Both the position numbers and the translations under genes were made by a program. The notes under the pieces are model-generated. The model did no database searches. It worked only from the letters and a program-made list of their open reading frames with translations, and was not told the DNA's origin. Shown piece after piece: positions 16,569-25,243 of a stretch of DNA of 64,000 nucleotides. This DNA comes from a virus: positions 186,001 through 250,000 of the IMG/VR virus record IMGVR_UViG_3300024999_000029; one strand, given 5' to 3'. The first letter of the stretch is position 1; each line of letters starts with the position of its first letter.

Positions 16569-17045
16569 TTAAAAACCATATACTCCACGCCTGATTTCTT
16601 TATACATAATATCTTTATTGTTATTATTTTTTGTATAAAATTCTTTAGTCTTTTTAAATTCAGCCAAAGAATAAAAATCATCCGTTTTACAAAACCAAAT
16701 ATCAAAATAAGTATCGCATTTATACACTATGGAAATATCCGTTGATATAAAAAATGTCTGAATCTCTTCATCAGGAAATTTTATCAATATCCCCTCATCT
16801 ACTTCTAAAATCAATAACTTACTCAGTAATTCCTCAAATTCTTCATTGGTTTTATATGGCTCATCATCAATATCAAAGCCCGAAAATCCATACATTACAT
16901 CATTAGTATCTTTCTTTATATTTCTTAAAGCATTTCTCCATACCTCGGCTAATTCTTCTGTTTCACATATAATTACCGTATTTTTAGTTAACTGTGGAGC
17001 TTCGATTTCTAAATTTCCAATATTAAAATCTATTTGTTCTAACAT
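16569..17045 (-). CDS. Hypothetical acidic protein
   Basis: A 158-residue, strongly acidic protein with alternating strands and helices. It contains GFSGFDIDDEPYKTNEEFEELLSKL and a Cys-Asp-Thr-Tyr segment. No known family. GAGG precedes the ATG. Acidic surface might indicate an inhibitor or DNA mimic, which is speculation. Confidence 0.65.
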   Translation of the reverse strand: MLEQIDFNIGNLEIEAPQLTKNTVIICETEELAEVWRNALRNIKKDTNDVMYGFSGFDIDDEPYKTNEEFEELLSKLLILEVDEGILIKFPDEEIQTFFISTDISIVYKCDTYFDIWFCKTDDFYSLAEFKKTKEFYTKNNNNKDIMYKEIRRGVYGF

Positions 17046-17063
17046 AATTTCACCTCTTTTAAT

Positions 17064-17546
17064 TTAATTACTTGCAACTTGATTTATTAGATAAGTCATT
17101 CTATCTAGATGATTATCTGATTTTATTTTAGTCTCAGTTTTATTAACTTTATTAAGATGAAATACATTACGCCCTTTATTTAATACTTTCGGAGTATATT
17201 TTCTGTGTATTTGTCTATCGTTTAATTTTCTGACGCTATATTTCAACTCAGATATTTTTGGTTTTATCACTGTGAGATGATTTATGAAATTCAAAGCTTC
17301 AATTTCATTTTTAACTTTTCTTCTCTCTATCATTATCTCTTGAATTTGTTTTGAATATTTATATCCGCTGCAAGCATCCATCCCAATATGGTTTTCAATA
17401 AAATGTTCAACATCAGATCTCTTTCTATCACAAATACTTAGCTGCTCCCGTAAATCTAATATATTCATATTAATATTTTCTGAAAGTTCTTCGATTCTTA
17501 AAGACAATCTATCTAATACTCCAATAGCAATACACATTTTCTCCAC
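17064..17546 (-). CDS. Coiled-coil hypothetical protein
   Basis: A 160-residue helical protein with heptad-like Leu and Ile spacing through about residues 10-110 and a basic C-terminal third. Four Cys are spread out. A scaffolding or nucleic-acid role is possible; no domain recognised. Confidence 0.65.
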   Translation of the reverse strand: MEKMCIAIGVLDRLSLRIEELSENINMNILDLREQLSICDRKRSDVEHFIENHIGMDACSGYKYSKQIQEIMIERRKVKNEIEALNFINHLTVIKPKISELKYSVRKLNDRQIHRKYTPKVLNKGRNVFHLNKVNKTETKIKSDNHLDRMTYLINQVASN

Positions 17547-17589
17547 CCCTTTTATATTTTATTTTATCATTTGTTTTAAAACCTTAATT

Positions 17590-18096
17590 TTATAGTGTTA
17601 ATTTATTCAACTGTTCCGCTAAACATTTACATTCGTCAATACAATAATCTAACGTTCTGATTATTCCACGTGTAGGATACATCATTTCAATTTTTTTCAC
17701 TTCTTCATTTTCTATCGCACTTAAATCTTTAGCATCATCACAATGAGCGCAATCATATCCAAACCACCATAAGTCAGACTCTATTGGATATGTAGATTTT
17801 TCTCCTCCACCAGAATATGTGATTCCTCCATGCACATCAACGTAACAATCAATACGAACAGAAGAATCATCATTTAAATCTTCAAAAGCTAATGATATAA
17901 TATTTATTGGGTTCATTTTTTCAGTTGATTTATTTTTTATATCTGAGAACTTACCAATCCTATCTGAATAATCTTTTCCGTATAAAACATATTCCTTTGA
18001 TAGTCCCACATATCCGCAACGATGTCCCATAGTTGTCATAACTACAACACATTTTAAGCCTTCGTGTTCAAATTCACTCTCTACTTTGTATCCCAT
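17590..18096 (-). CDS. Conserved phage hypothetical protein (WWFGYDCAH motif)
   Basis: A 168-residue protein. It contains HGGITYSGG (about 101-109) and DLWWFGYDCAHCDDAKD (about 120-136), a pairing I know from uncharacterised proteins of many unrelated phages and plasmids. Conserved His, Asp and Cys suggest a small enzyme or metal site. Function unknown. GGAG precedes the ATG, with an AT box upstream. Confidence 0.75.
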   Translation of the reverse strand: MGYKVESEFEHEGLKCVVVMTTMGHRCGYVGLSKEYVLYGKDYSDRIGKFSDIKNKSTEKMNPINIISLAFEDLNDDSSVRIDCYVDVHGGITYSGGGEKSTYPIESDLWWFGYDCAHCDDAKDLSAIENEEVKKIEMMYPTRGIIRTLDYCIDECKCLAEQLNKLTL

Positions 18097-18133
18097 TATA
18101 AATCTCCTTTGTTTTATATTTTTAATAAAAATT

Positions 18134-18283
18134 CTATTTTATAATATTAAACGTTACAAATATCAAAATAGTTATTGTTGGTATGGTAAACCAACTTTGT
18201 TTTATATTAAGTCTTTCTGGAGATAGTATTAATATGCCAATATGTACAAGAATACTTATTATCGAACACTCTAGCCAGTTCAT
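18134..18283 (-). CDS. Small membrane protein
   Basis: A 49-residue protein with two hydrophobic segments (about 5-21 and 30-46) split by a short PERLNIKQ loop. AAAAGGAGG lies five bases before the ATG. Function unknown. Confidence 0.6.
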   Translation of the reverse strand: MNWLECSIISILVHIGILILSPERLNIKQSWFTIPTITILIFVTFNIIK

Positions 18284-18294
18284 ATTACCTCCTT

Positions 18295-18579
18295 TTAAAA
18301 TCTATTAATTGCCTCTTTTAAATCCTTCATATCTTCCTCTGTTAATATAATTTCTTGAAATCTATGTGTTCCATGTCTTAATATATACCATATAGTTTTA
18401 AATCGGTTCTTTAATTTTGATAAGAATCCTTCTTGTTCAGTATAGTGAGCATCGATACTTATATCCATATAATATTCTAATGGTTCTTCTCCATCGAAAA
18501 GCTTTCCAATTCCTATTGATTCTGTTCCGCAATCACATCTTATTGCTATTCTTGTATTATTTTTGTCTGTTAATATCAT
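18295..18579 (-). CDS. Hypothetical protein
   Basis: A 94-residue protein with an N-terminal CDCG motif after a strand pair, then KNRFKTIWYILRHGTHRFQEIILTEEDMKDL, a helix followed by a strand. It ends just before the small membrane gene starts. Not recognised. Confidence 0.6.
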   Translation of the reverse strand: MILTDKNNTRIAIRCDCGTESIGIGKLFDGEEPLEYYMDISIDAHYTEQEGFLSKLKNRFKTIWYILRHGTHRFQEIILTEEDMKDLKEAINRF

Positions 18580-18602
18580 TTTATTTCTCCATTCTTAGAT
18601 TC

Positions 18603-18977
18603 TTAATCTCCAATAATTTTTATTGCAACTTCAGCAACACCCTTGGCTGGCTCACAAGCACTTATTTTACAATAATCCAATGCTTGTTTTGCTTGTAAAA
18701 GCAGATATTTATATACTGACACTTCATACAGTAGGTAATTTTCTAATGCAATTCCTGCTTCTCTTGTTTTATTAGATTCTTTTTTATTAAATCTACACCA
18801 ATCAGGAGATTTTCTTATATCTTTTCTACATAAACCACGACCCGCTGCTTTAGCAAAATCATTAAAATCAGGATTTTCAGAATCCATACAAAAACCTCTT
18901 ACGCCAAACATTTTATATCTCAAAGATGTACCTTCAAAATTATTTTTCTGAAAAAACATACATTTTTTACAATTCAT
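18603..18977 (-). CDS. Cysteine-rich hypothetical protein
   Basis: A 124-residue protein with CKKCMFF at the start, CMDSE, CRKD, DWCRF, and a C-terminal helical region rich in Ala. The first 60 residues probably bind a metal. GGGGG precedes the ATG. Confidence 0.65.
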   Translation of the reverse strand: MNCKKCMFFQKNNFEGTSLRYKMFGVRGFCMDSENPDFNDFAKAAGRGLCRKDIRKSPDWCRFNKKESNKTREAGIALENYLLYEVSVYKYLLLQAKQALDYCKISACEPAKGVAEVAIKIIGD

Positions 18978-19005
18978 TTATTTCCCCCCTCTTTTCAAAT
19001 AAATC

Positions 19006-19440
19006 TTAGATTTTAATTAATTCTGGATTATCGTATATATTGCCAATTACTTCAATCCCACAACCAACGCTACTATAAAAATGATTTATATCTAATGGAT
19101 ATAACATATCAGCCTTTTTATTTGTCGTACAAAATCCACCTTCTATAAATTGTATTCTAAATATTTGAGGATCCCAATCCTTTGCTTTTACTATGTCATC
19201 CTCAAATATCTTCGCATCATTTTTGTCTTTTAGCCCTATGTATTGCGCTACAGTTTCAGGAATTACTTCATAAACACAGTGATTCATTGAGATACAATGT
19301 CTTTGTTTTCCTGTTAAGAAAAACCATCCGTCTTCTGGGTTTGAACCAGTAGCTTCGTCTGTGAGTGGAGTAATAAAATAATATCCATATACCCACTGAC
19401 CATTATCAACTCTTTTACCTCTAAAAATTTTGTCCCGCAT
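19006..19440 (-). CDS. YopX family protein
   Basis: A 144-residue protein that matches the YopX family from its first residues: MRDKIFRGKRVDNGQWVYGYYF, then VYEVIPETVAQYIGLKDKNDAKIFEDDIVK and a C-terminal VIGNIYDNPEL. YopX is named from SPbeta; its function is unknown. I set the start at 19440, where GGAGGG sits five bases before ATG, because the longer frame to 19488 overlaps the preceding gene's tail. Confidence 0.88.
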   Translation of the reverse strand: MRDKIFRGKRVDNGQWVYGYYFITPLTDEATGSNPEDGWFFLTGKQRHCISMNHCVYEVIPETVAQYIGLKDKNDAKIFEDDIVKAKDWDPQIFRIQFIEGGFCTTNKKADMLYPLDINHFYSSVGCGIEVIGNIYDNPELIKI

Positions 19441-19474
19441 ATACCCTCCAATCTCAATAATACTCGTATTTGAC

Positions 19475-19651
19475 TTAAATATTTTCAAGTGATTTTTTAT
19501 ATTTTTCTATTTGTTCAGTTGTCATTTTATCAAAATCAGGTGTAGGTATTTCTAACTTTCGTGCCATCATCATTGATAACCCTGTTTGTATACTCCTGTG
19601 CAAATCGTCTACTGACATATTCATGTTTTTTAGCTCTAAACTTCTTTTCAT
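19475..19651 (-). CDS. Small hypothetical protein behind a strong promoter
   Basis: A 58-residue protein (MKRSLELKNMNMSVDDLHRS...) that is the first gene after the promoter-operator at 19690-19721. The ATG follows GCGGGG. A 62-codon frame that starts upstream at 19724 reads through the promoter and is rejected. The position, first in an operon under a palindromic operator, fits an early regulatory or anti-host protein; the sequence itself gives no clue. Confidence 0.65.
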   Translation of the reverse strand: MKRSLELKNMNMSVDDLHRSIQTGLSMMMARKLEIPTPDFDKMTTEQIEKYKKSLENI

Positions 19652-19689
19652 TTTGTGCCCCGCTTTTATATTTTGTATTCTTTACAGTT

Positions 19690-19721
19690 ATTATATTACC
19701 AAACTTTGGGTTTGGTGTCAA
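19690..19721 (-). promoter_or_regulatory. Promoter with a perfect palindromic operator as its spacer
   Basis: TTGACA (19721-19716) is followed by CCAAACCCAAAGTTTGG (19715-19699), an inverted repeat of 6-bp arms around 5 bases, then TAATAT (19698-19693), giving 17-base spacing, with an overlapping TATAAT at 19695-19690. The palindrome fills the spacer exactly, so a dimeric repressor bound here would block the promoter. An AAAATATAAAA box lies at 19728-19738, six bases upstream. Confidence 0.8.
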
Positions 19722-19760
19722 CATTTATTTTATATTTTACTTGATTGGAATTTGAGATGA

Positions 19761-22700
19761 TTACTTAATCATCTCAATAAACTCTTCTTCAGTTATTATT
19801 GGCACATTTAATGCTTTGGCTGCTTTATTCTTAGATGAACTAGATGTATTATCATTATTGATTAAGTATGATGTTCTTGCGCTCACCGAGCTAGAGCATT
19901 TGCCACCAAGTTCTTCAATTTTACTTTGTAATTCTTTTCTATTGGTAAAGTGGTTTACATCTCCAGTTATAACAAATATTTTACCTTCTAATTTGTTTGA
20001 AGTATTGGTTTGTATAGGATTATTGATTGAGATATAGTCTAATAATATGTTAACTTGATTCAAATTTTCAGCATTACTGAAGTAATTATTAACAGCTTGA
20101 GCTGTGATATCTCCAAAATCCTCTATTTGAGTTAAGTCATAATGATTATCAATTGCTCCAAAGAACTTATTAATATCATTATTAAAGTGTTTTGATAATC
20201 TTTTTGCTCCACCTAGTCCTATCTGATTAACTCCTAGAGCATAGATTAATCTGTAAAGTTCTATTGTTTTTGATTTTTCAATGGCAGCAATTAGATTATT
20301 ATAAGATTTAACTCCGAACCCATCCATAATGACTATTTCTTTCTTATATTGCTCTAATTTATAGATATCGTGGAAGTCTTTTATGAATCCTTTATCGATA
20401 AACTTTTCAATTGTTGCTTCACTCAATCCTTCAACATCCATCGCATCTTTGGAACAAAAATGTACGAATTTGTTTACTATTTTTGAAGGACAGTTTTCAT
20501 TTTCACAAAATAAAAATTTTGCTTCTTTTGGAGTTTTGATTACAATTTCACTTCCACATGAAGGACATTTCATATCAATTTTATATGTTCCTGAACGTGT
20601 TAGATTTTCTTCAATCTGAGGTATTACTGCATTAGCACGATAAACAGTAACAGTATCACCTATACCTAACTCTAGATATTTAAATATATCATAATTATGC
20701 AAACTTGCCTTTGATACATTTACGCCATCTATATCAACTTCGTCGAAAAATCCTGTTATAGATACCATTCCAGTCCTTGTAGTATTTAATTTAACACCTC
20801 TAAATATTGTTTCACTACTATCATCATTCCATTTTAAGGCGTATAAGGCTTTACTGTGGTGTCCTGTAACCCCTTGTGATTTACCATATTCAATATTATT
20901 AAATTCAATAATTAAACCATCAGTAAGATATGATAACTTTTTAATATTTTTATTAAACAAATTAACCGATTCAACAATAATACTCCTATCTACAATTTGA
21001 TAAAAAACAACATCAATCCCCAACGATTCTAAAAAATGGAATTGGTCATTCTTAAATTCAAAATCCTTATCACATTTAACAATCCCAAAAGCAATAAATA
21101 TTAAATTTCTTTTCTTTGTAATTCTAGCATCTAACTGTCTTACGCTTCCTGCTGCTAGATTTCTAGGGTTCGAATAAGTTTTTTCGCCATTTATAATTAA
21201 ATCATTATTAACTTTTTCAAAATTTTCAAAGGTAACTAACCCTTCTCCTCGAATTTCCAAATATCCGCTATAATCAATTTTAAGCGGAACATTAGCAAAC
21301 GTCTTAACTGTATGCGTTACATCCTCTCCTTCTTCTCCTCCGCCTCTGGTTAAACATTTTTCTAATTTCCCATTATTATATCTTAATACTATTGTGCAAT
21401 TATGAACCGCAAAACCCTCAATAATATATGTATGATCCTTTTCGATTTCAATATCATAAGCTGTAAGATGTTTAGCTAAACCGCTTTCACCTTTTAGTAT
21501 TACAAGTTGTTTATTTTCTTTTACTTCATTTTCAGTTAATCCCATTTTTCCAATGTCTTCCCACCATTTTATTTCTTCGGCATTTTGCCATTTATCTTTT
21601 AATCCTAATTTATAAGGTCTTATTTCTTTTGGGATATATGGAGCAATTAAATCGAAAAATATTTCTGTGCCATCGGTTAAAATGTCTATTACTGCTCCAC
21701 TACCTTCTGTTTTTAATTCTCTTTCAATTCTAATAGTATTATTTATATTGTACTTATTAATTAAAAAATCACTTAATCTTTTTACATCTTCAATCTTGTG
21801 TCTATATGTAGAAAATCCTGCTCTAACTTTAATATTTTTTGTTCTGTCATAGCCATCATCTTGACATGCTGCTTTTGAACCATCATCTTGACATGCTGCT
21901 TTTGAACCATCATCCATATAATATATAGCCAATGCTAAAGGTGTTATTAAACTTAAAATTTCTTCAGTAAAAGTATATCCAGTTCTTAAAATATTATCTT
22001 TATTATCCATTTCTTTAGGAATATTTTTAAGTGTATTTATAAAGATAGTATCTATTTCACTATTATATCCAGAAATACTTTTTCTCGGTTTCCCTAATTT
22101 ATCAACAAACAAACTATTATATTTTTGTAATAATATATTATAAGGATGTTTATTGACTTTACTGTATCTAAACTCTACGCCATTAACGTCCTTATACCTT
22201 TTGATAGCACATCCGTCACCTAGGCAAGTTCCTATCAATACAGATTGTTGACTTGGAGATAATATATAATCATATGTATAAATTTTATCACCTTCTACAA
22301 CATTCTTTACTTCTTTCCATCCATCTATTGTAAGGAATTTATGATTATTAGTTACGTGGACTGAATCACGATTATTTGTTTTGCAGTTATAAATTCCCAG
22401 TCTCCTCCATTGTTCAATAGGTTTTCTACCATTATTATAAATATTTAATACTTTATTATGATCAATTTCTTTTGTATTTTCATTAAATGATAATACTTTA
22501 TCTCCTATTTTAATATCTTTAATTTTTTTCTTTGTGCCATTAGCCATATATACCTTCATATTTCCACTGAAACAACCGTCTAATTTCCATGATAAAATAC
22601 ACTCTTGGTTTCCCATAAATTTAATTACATCATTAATATCTTTTGATTTTTCAGCAGACAACATTGACTCAGAATGTTTTACTTTTTGTAGAAAATCAAC

Positions 22701-22892
22701 TATTTTACCTTGTACTTTTTGAGTCGGTGAATTTGATTGTATGTAACTAGTCTTAGACTCTAACTTTGATAACTCTTCATAAAGCTGGTCGTACTGTTTA
22801 TCAGTCATAATTGGGTTATCATTCACATAATAAGCATTACACGCTTCAATTAAGATGGTAATCAATTCTTTTATTCTTTCAATTTCTTTCAT
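19761..22892 (-). CDS. ligA: NAD+-dependent DNA ligase containing an intein
   Basis: The 1043-codon frame is a ligase of about 651 residues plus a 392-residue intein. Ligase parts in order: Ia domain (AYYVNDNPIMTDKQYDQLYEEL, 20-41), adenylation site KLDG (103-106) where the lysine takes AMP, intein 107-498, resumed nucleotidyltransferase fold (RGGGEEGEDVTHTV, EIRGEGLV), OB fold, a four-Cys zinc finger (CPSCG ... CENENCPSK), helix-hairpin-helix repeats and a C-terminal BRCT domain (KIFVITGDVNHFTNRKEL...). It would seal nicks during phage replication. The length without the intein is normal for LigA. Expression of active ligase requires protein splicing. Confidence 0.95.
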   Translation of the reverse strand: MKEIERIKELITILIEACNAYYVNDNPIMTDKQYDQLYEELSKLESKTSYIQSNSPTQKVQGKIVDFLQKVKHSESMLSAEKSKDINDVIKFMGNQECILSWKLDGCFSGNMKVYMANGTKKKIKDIKIGDKVLSFNENTKEIDHNKVLNIYNNGRKPIEQWRRLGIYNCKTNNRDSVHVTNNHKFLTIDGWKEVKNVVEGDKIYTYDYILSPSQQSVLIGTCLGDGCAIKRYKDVNGVEFRYSKVNKHPYNILLQKYNSLFVDKLGKPRKSISGYNSEIDTIFINTLKNIPKEMDNKDNILRTGYTFTEEILSLITPLALAIYYMDDGSKAACQDDGSKAACQDDGYDRTKNIKVRAGFSTYRHKIEDVKRLSDFLINKYNINNTIRIERELKTEGSGAVIDILTDGTEIFFDLIAPYIPKEIRPYKLGLKDKWQNAEEIKWWEDIGKMGLTENEVKENKQLVILKGESGLAKHLTAYDIEIEKDHTYIIEGFAVHNCTIVLRYNNGKLEKCLTRGGGEEGEDVTHTVKTFANVPLKIDYSGYLEIRGEGLVTFENFEKVNNDLIINGEKTYSNPRNLAAGSVRQLDARITKKRNLIFIAFGIVKCDKDFEFKNDQFHFLESLGIDVVFYQIVDRSIIVESVNLFNKNIKKLSYLTDGLIIEFNNIEYGKSQGVTGHHSKALYALKWNDDSSETIFRGVKLNTTRTGMVSITGFFDEVDIDGVNVSKASLHNYDIFKYLELGIGDTVTVYRANAVIPQIEENLTRSGTYKIDMKCPSCGSEIVIKTPKEAKFLFCENENCPSKIVNKFVHFCSKDAMDVEGLSEATIEKFIDKGFIKDFHDIYKLEQYKKEIVIMDGFGVKSYNNLIAAIEKSKTIELYRLIYALGVNQIGLGGAKRLSKHFNNDINKFFGAIDNHYDLTQIEDFGDITAQAVNNYFSNAENLNQVNILLDYISINNPIQTNTSNKLEGKIFVITGDVNHFTNRKELQSKIEELGGKCSSSVSARTSYLINNDNTSSSSKNKAAKALNVPIITEEEFIEMIK
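21399..22574 (-). other. Intein with LAGLIDADG homing endonuclease, inside the ligase active site
   Basis: The insert starts at Cys107 directly after KLDG and ends with His-Asn, followed by Cys499 as the first residue of the C-extein, the arrangement of a class 1 splicing intein. Splicing blocks seen: CFSGNMKVYMANGTKKKIKDI (block A), TNNHKFLTIDGWKEV (block B with TxxH), DHTYIIEGFAVHN (blocks F and G). Endonuclease motifs are LIGTCLGDG and LAIYYMDDG. A 27-bp tandem duplication follows the second motif. All key residues are present, so splicing should work. Confidence 0.93.
21854..21907 (-). repeat. Two tandem 27-bp units inside the intein
   Basis: Units 21854-21880 and 21881-21907 are identical and duplicate nine residues (DDGSKAACQ), with the first seven bases of a third unit following. 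The duplication begins at the DDG of the second LAGLIDADG motif, so it inserts nine extra residues beside a catalytic aspartate. Exact identity implies a recent event. Confidence 0.95.
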
Positions 22893-22934
22893 TTTAGTCT
22901 CCTTTTATATTTATTTTTAAATAATATTCAGATT

Positions 22935-23294
22935 TTAAAGTAATTCCATTATAAACTCATCTAACTTCTTTTGCATACTTTCTATTTTATTTTTTGTGAA
23001 ATTAGCTGAATAATCTCTATGTACGACTTCTAAGTTTAACATATCTAATGTAATGTCATCTGAATTCTTAAACATACTCTTAGTATAGTTAAGCAATTTT
23101 TCTTCTGAATAATCCTGAATAGCTTCTTCCAATGTTTTTAAAGAGAATTCATTTAGATCTGTATGTATCAACACTTTGTTATTCTTGCAAAAAGATATAC
23201 CTGTCTCTATTCCTTTTGAAAATTCTTTTGCATATTTAAAATCTGATTCAATTTCATACCATTCATAATTATATCCACCAACACAAACTTTCAT
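22935..23294 (-). CDS. Hypothetical protein
   Basis: A 119-residue acidic protein. I take the ATG at 23294, preceded by GAAAGGAAAG, rather than the longer frame to 23348, which overlaps the next gene upstream. Contains a strand pair with CVGGYNYEWYEIE and a helical C-terminus. Unknown function. Confidence 0.65.
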   Translation of the reverse strand: MKVCVGGYNYEWYEIESDFKYAKEFSKGIETGISFCKNNKVLIHTDLNEFSLKTLEEAIQDYSEEKLLNYTKSMFKNSDDITLDMLNLEVVHRDYSANFTKNKIESMQKKLDEFIMELL

Positions 23295-23314
23295 TTTATA
23301 CTTTCCTTTCTTGA

Positions 23315-23569
23315 TTAAAATAGATCTGTAAACTTCATCACTTTGCATTCTTGAAATTCTGCACTCTCTTGTGTCTTAGTTGCTTGCAATTGTTCTTTTT
23401 GTTCAATGAAGAAATAAGGATATTCCAAATACGTTTTATTATCTAGTTCATCAACATTAAAACCCAGTGTATCTGCATAATTAACTACTTGTTGACACTG
23501 ATTTTCATCTGTAACATGTATTGCTATTTCTCCGTTTTTAAAATTTTCTTCTAAAAATCTATTATTCAT
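23315..23569 (-). CDS. Hypothetical protein
   Basis: An 84-residue acidic protein (VTDENQCQQVVNYADTLGF...). GGAGGG precedes the start. No domain recognised. Confidence 0.6.
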   Translation of the reverse strand: MNNRFLEENFKNGEIAIHVTDENQCQQVVNYADTLGFNVDELDNKTYLEYPYFFIEQKEQLQATKTQESAEFQECKVMKFTDLF

Positions 23570-23597
23570 GCAATTCCCTCCAAAATCACTTTAAAAT

Positions 23598-23729
23598 TTA
23601 GTTTTTATTGACTTTTTCATATATTTCCCGAAGTTCTTTAGCGCATTTTTTACAATAACATGGTACTGGATAACCATTCTGCCAAACAATATCTGGAGAT
23701 TCTTCTAGTTTACATCTAGGGCATTTCAT
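23598..23729 (-). CDS. Small zinc-ribbon protein
   Basis: A 43-residue protein with CPRCK at the start and CYCKKC in the middle. It follows GAGAGG. Probably a zinc-binding nucleic-acid or protein adaptor; no closer call is possible. Confidence 0.6.
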   Translation of the reverse strand: MKCPRCKLEESPDIVWQNGYPVPCYCKKCAKELREIYEKVNKN

Positions 23730-23769
23730 ATTACCTCTCCTTTCCAATTAAAACTTAATGTTTATTGCA

Positions 23770-23970
23770 TTATGATCCCATATTAGCTGTTAAAATAATT
23801 TGTTCAATATCTACATCTATTTCAGCAACTCTTAATTTGGCTTTCTTAAAGTCCTCATTATTCACTCTTGAAAATCTTTCTGCGTGTAATTCATCTTTGG
23901 CTATCACTACCATTGTGAAATCTTCACAGTAACTAAATCTATCTGTTCTTTCAATTTTAAAACATTTCAA
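23770..23970 (-). CDS. Small hypothetical protein
   Basis: A 66-residue protein, strand-rich with RTDRFSYCEDFTMVVIAKDELHAERFSR. AAGGAG upstream. The motif order is similar to several small phage proteins of unknown role. Confidence 0.6.
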   Translation of the reverse strand: MKCFKIERTDRFSYCEDFTMVVIAKDELHAERFSRVNNEDFKKAKLRVAEIDVDIEQIILTANMGS

Positions 23971-23994
23971 ATTATCATCTCCTTTTTTATAAAA

Positions 23995-24186
23995 TTAACC
24001 TTCTATTTCACTTCCGCATTTATTACAAACAACTCTAATTTCACCATCATATCCACATGGAGTAAATAACACACCCTCTTTTTCATTCTTTTGTGAAAAC
24101 TCAGTTTCTCCATTAAATAATGGATATTTATCTCCAATTGTAACAATAGATTTATTTCCACAGCTTAAACAAACTAATTTAAACAT
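23995..24186 (-). CDS. Small zinc-ribbon protein
   Basis: A 63-residue protein with CLSCG near residue 6 and CNKCGSEI near the C-terminus, a complete zinc ribbon with a long acidic loop. AAGGAG upstream. Confidence 0.65.
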   Translation of the reverse strand: MFKLVCLSCGNKSIVTIGDKYPLFNGETEFSQKNEKEGVLFTPCGYDGEIRVVCNKCGSEIEG

Positions 24187-24224
24187 ATGCTTCTCCTTTT
24201 ACTATAGAATTCAAATTCTATTGT

Positions 24225-24494
24225 TTATTTATTTGCTAATTTAAATATACCATTCCAATTTTTATATTTAATTAAATCCTCTTGAGAAACTAACAATTCA
24301 TATTCTTGCTCAATTTCTTCTTTAGTTCCGTATCCATTAAAACTTGGGCTACTACCTATTTCAAATTCATTATGTTTTTCTATTCTATTAAAAATAATAA
24401 ACATATCTTTCATAGAATTCATCCTTGTTGCAAAACTTTCAATTTGAATTATTTCATTAGTTTCTTTATTTATATATATATCATTTAATTTCAT
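24225..24494 (-). CDS. Hypothetical protein
   Basis: An 89-residue protein (MKLNDIYINKETNEIIQIESFATRM...). Its strand-rich N-terminal half looks like a small barrel and its C-terminal half is helical with KNWNGIFKLANK. AGGAGG upstream. Unknown function. Confidence 0.6.
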   Translation of the reverse strand: MKLNDIYINKETNEIIQIESFATRMNSMKDMFIIFNRIEKHNEFEIGSSPSFNGYGTKEEIEQEYELLVSQEDLIKYKNWNGIFKLANK

Positions 24495-24538
24495 TATTAT
24501 TTGTCCTCCTTTTTATAAAATTCAAGATTTATTGACTT

Positions 24539-24913
24539 TTAACAATCTCCACATCCATTACATATTTTACCACGATGTATTTGACATTCTATAGGCTTAT
24601 TATAATGAGGATTATTCCAATAATTTTTCTCTTTTGGTATATTAAAATCTTTTAAAATACTTTCTAACCAAATATGAAAATTAGTATAAATACTGCTTTC
24701 TCTGTCTAATGTATTCTTGAATTTATTACTTGAAAATCTTGCTTTTGTGGCTTGATTATATAATTGCTCTATTTCATATTGTTTATTTTGAAGTTCTTCA
24801 ACCAATTTTTGATATTCGGTCATTGATATTATGTAATATTTTTCGCCACATGCAGGACATTTTCCATCATATTCAGTTTCATTAAATTTATTATCACATA
24901 ATTTACATTTCAT
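24539..24913 (-). CDS. Zinc-ribbon and coiled-coil protein
   Basis: A 124-residue protein. The start at 24913 follows TTGGAG; the TTG in that site is not used. CKLCDNKF and CPACGEKYY (about 3-26) form a zinc ribbon, then a coiled coil (about 35-65), and the C-terminus ends CQIHRGKICNGCGDC, a second Cys cluster. Possible adaptor. Unknown function. Confidence 0.65.
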   Translation of the reverse strand: MKCKLCDNKFNETEYDGKCPACGEKYYIISMTEYQKLVEELQNKQYEIEQLYNQATKARFSSNKFKNTLDRESSIYTNFHIWLESILKDFNIPKEKNYWNNPHYNKPIECQIHRGKICNGCGDC

Positions 24914-24950
24914 TACTTTCTCCAATCTTTAATCAAATCTCTCTTTTATT

Positions 24951-25205
24951 TTAATCATCAATAACCATATCTTTTAGAAATAGCATTATTAATTCATTAA
25001 TAAAGCTCTTGTCTTCTTGTGAATCCATATACTCACTACTTCCATGCCACTTCCCCACCTTATCTTTCCATAAATCATATTGTCCAAACCCACTAGAACT
25101 AGACCATGATATTCTTATACAGCCATCATGAATAAATATATTCTCTTCTTTCTGTGTATAAGGTGGAAACACTTCTATATTATCTATATACAAGCCATCA
25201 ATCAT
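24951..25205 (-). CDS. Hypothetical protein
   Basis: An 84-residue protein with many aromatic residues (ISWSSSSGFGQYDLWKDKVGKWHGSSEYM), ending in a hydrophobic helix. It resembles a small strand-rich phage protein family with a conserved WSS..GFG...L pattern, function unknown. Confidence 0.65.
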   Translation of the reverse strand: MIDGLYIDNIEVFPPYTQKEENIFIHDGCIRISWSSSSGFGQYDLWKDKVGKWHGSSEYMDSQEDKSFINELIMLFLKDMVIDD

Positions 25206-25243
25206 TTATCATTCCTCACTTTCAATAAAGGTTTCAATTTAAA

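Noticed and set aside
19536-19724. A 62-codon minus-strand frame beginning at 19724
   Set aside because: It reads through the promoter and operator at 19690-19721, has no ribosome-binding site at its start, and overlaps the better supported gene at 19475-19651.
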